5,202 nucleotides of DNA from Defluviicoccus vanus (GTDB lineage Bacteria; Pseudomonadota; Alphaproteobacteria; Rhodospirillales; Defluviicoccaceae). The notes below the pieces were generated by a model. The model did no database searches and was not told where the DNA came from. It was given only the letters and a program-made list of their open reading frames with translations. Positions 4,087-5,202 of this stretch are shown one piece after another. Each line of letters begins with the position of its first letter. The stretch's first letter is position 1. The DNA lies in contig NZ_CP053923.1 of NCBI RefSeq assembly GCF_014672695.1, positions 2,100,218 through 2,105,419 on the forward strand, given 5' to 3'. A program made the translations under genes and the position numbers.

Positions 4087-5202
4087 ATGGGTGTGGCGGA
4101 ATGGGCGGGCACGCTTGTTGATTGGAAGGCGGAGCTCGAGGGGTTGAGGCGGGTGATCGCGCCGGCGCTGGGGCGGGCGGAGACGCGCCGTTCGGCCGGG
4201 ATGTTCATCGACGGGCTGTTCTCGGCGGCATCGCGCAAGACCGGCTGGATGCTGGCCGAACAGGCGGGCCTCGAGGCACCCTATCGCCTCCAGTCACTGC
4301 TCGGACGCAGTTCATGGTCGGCAGACCAGCTTCGCGATCTGGTGCGCGGGTACGTGACGAACGCGCTGGGTGATCCGGGCGGCGTGCTCGTTGTCGATGA
4401 GACCGGTTTCCTGAAGAAGGGCCGGCACTCGGTGGGTGTCGGCCGTCAGTACTCGGGCACCGCCGGCCGGATCGAGAACTGCCAGGTCGGCGTTTTCGTC
4501 GCCTACGCCAGCCGCTGGGGCCACGCGCTCATCGACCGGCAGCTGTACCTGCCGAAAGACTGGGCGGACGATGCGACGCGCCGCCGGACGGCCGCCGTGC
4601 CGGACGACGTCGAATTCAAGACCAAGCCGGCGATGGCGCGGGAGATGATCGAGCGGACGCTCGACGCCGGCCCGCCTTGCGCCTGGGTTCTCGCCGATGC
4701 GCTCTACGGCTCGGACAGTCAACTCCGGCACCTGCTCGAGGGCCGCGGCCAGCCTTATGTCCTTGCCGTACGCTCCAACCACACCCTTCGCTTCCTCGAG
4801 GACGGGACCCTCGTCCAGACCGACCCTGCCACCATGCTGGACACGCTGGCGGACGATGCGTGGTCGTCGCTGACCGCCGGCGAGGGGGCGAAGGGTCCAA
4901 GGCTCTACGACTGGGCAAGGCTGCCGCTCGGATGGTCGACGGATGACGGTTTCGAGCGCTGGCTGCTCATCCGCCGCAGCCGGCGTGATGCGCAAGCACT
5001 CGCCTATTACCTTGCCTATGCCCGGCAAGGCACGTCCCTGCCCGAGCTTGCCGCTGCCGCAGGCCTCCGCTGGACGATCGAGGAGTGCTTCCTGCGGGCG
5101 AAGGACGACCTCGGCCTCGATCACTGCGAGGCGCGCTCCTGGCACGGATGGCATCGCCACATGAGCCTGGTCCTCGCTGCCGCCGCCTTCCTCGCCAAAT
5201 TG
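4087..5202 (+). CDS. IS701-family transposase (DDE type), C-terminus beyond window
   Basis: DDE transposase of the third element; 372 codons are present and the frame is open at the window edge. It starts MGVAEWAGTLVDWKAELEGL. The N-terminal part carries RSAGMFIDGLFSAASRKTGW and LQSLLGRSSWSADQLRD, conserved in this family. Catalytic candidates are D104 (LVVDETGFLKKG), D204 (VLADALYGSD) and E332 or E333 (WTIEECF). The YSGTAGRIENCQVGVF stretch (residues 122-137) is a further hallmark, and residues 333-372 (ECFLRAKDDLGLDHCEARSW, then WHRHMSLVLAAAAFLAKL) match the usual C-terminal region. Relatives have about 390-450 residues, so only a short tail is missing. No frameshift or stop is seen. The long minus-strand open frame across 4312-5160 is only its GC-rich shadow. 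Confidence 0.9.
   Translation, partial: MGVAEWAGTLVDWKAELEGLRRVIAPALGRAETRRSAGMFIDGLFSAASRKTGWMLAEQAGLEAPYRLQSLLGRSSWSADQLRDLVRGYVTNALGDPGGVLVVDETGFLKKGRHSVGVGRQYSGTAGRIENCQVGVFVAYASRWGHALIDRQLYLPKDWADDATRRRTAAVPDDVEFKTKPAMAREMIERTLDAGPPCAWVLADALYGSDSQLRHLLEGRGQPYVLAVRSNHTLRFLEDGTLVQTDPATMLDTLADDAWSSLTAGEGAKGPRLYDWARLPLGWSTDDGFERWLLIRRSRRDAQALAYYLAYARQGTSLPELAAAAGLRWTIEECFLRAKDDLGLDHCEARSWHGWHRHMSLVLAAAAFLAKL

Larger units (their letters stand above)
4023..5202 (+). mobile_element. IS701-family insertion sequence, left part (right end outside window)
   Basis: The transposase starting at 4087 belongs to the IS701 family, so its element must extend to both sides. The left boundary is not proven. 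The AT-rich stretch 4023-4052, unlike the GC-rich surroundings, directly follows the TA of the IS630 element and probably contains the IS701 left terminal repeat. The right end lies beyond base 5202, so the inverted repeats cannot be compared. IS701 elements usually duplicate four bases with a central TA, and CTAC near 4023 would fit that, but this is a guess. Confidence 0.6.

Noticed and set aside
4312..5160. A 282-codon minus-strand open frame
   Set aside because: It lies entirely opposite the IS701 transposase, has no ribosome binding site or family motif, and is the complement of third-position GC bias.
1391..5202. A composite transposon or single mobile unit carrying cargo
   Set aside because: The three elements belong to different families, have their own ends and flanks, and there is no cargo gene between matching copies.

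Overview
This is a high-GC window, roughly two-thirds G+C by eye. Codon usage is rich in GCC, CTG, CGC and GGC, and the transposase families are ones common in Alphaproteobacteria. An alphaproteobacterial host is my best inference, but nothing here fixes a genus. The window is an accessory-type locus: a short stretch of chromosomal genes on the left, then a pile of three different insertion sequences (IS) on the right.

Left part (1-1294): two minus-strand genes probably form an operon. The upstream gene (1080-451) encodes a small lipoprotein with an SH3-like domain and a long Ala/Pro/Glu-rich tail. After a 42-nt gap comes the first 136 codons of a CPA2-type cation:proton antiporter, which runs off the window at base 1. 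About 214 nt of non-coding DNA separates the lipoprotein from a divergent plus-strand gene.

Middle (1295-1394): that divergent gene starts as a TIR-domain protein. It has a good Shine-Dalgarno sequence, an ATG and the family's first strand and helix (IRLFYSYSHEDE...LEKHL). It is cut after about 33 codons by the IS pile, so it is a broken gene.

Right part (1391-5202): three elements lie end to end. (1) An IS1182-family element (1395-2967, transposase on the minus strand) has perfect 15-bp ends and is flanked by CTAG on both sides. (2) An IS630-family element (2971-4020, plus strand) is flanked by TA. Its transposase is in two frames joined across an A6G run. (3) The left portion of an IS701-family element (from about 4023, plus strand) has its transposase open to the window edge. 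The CTAG used by the IS1182 element is made from the flanking C plus the TA duplication and the first G of the IS630 element. The IS630 element was therefore there first and the IS1182 element landed on its tip. When both are removed in thought, the TIR reading frame still does not resume, because IS701-type leader DNA follows directly.

I see no CRISPR array, tRNA or rRNA. The most notable biology is a TIR-domain (possible defence or NADase) gene silenced by an insertion hot spot, and the nested IS junction itself.
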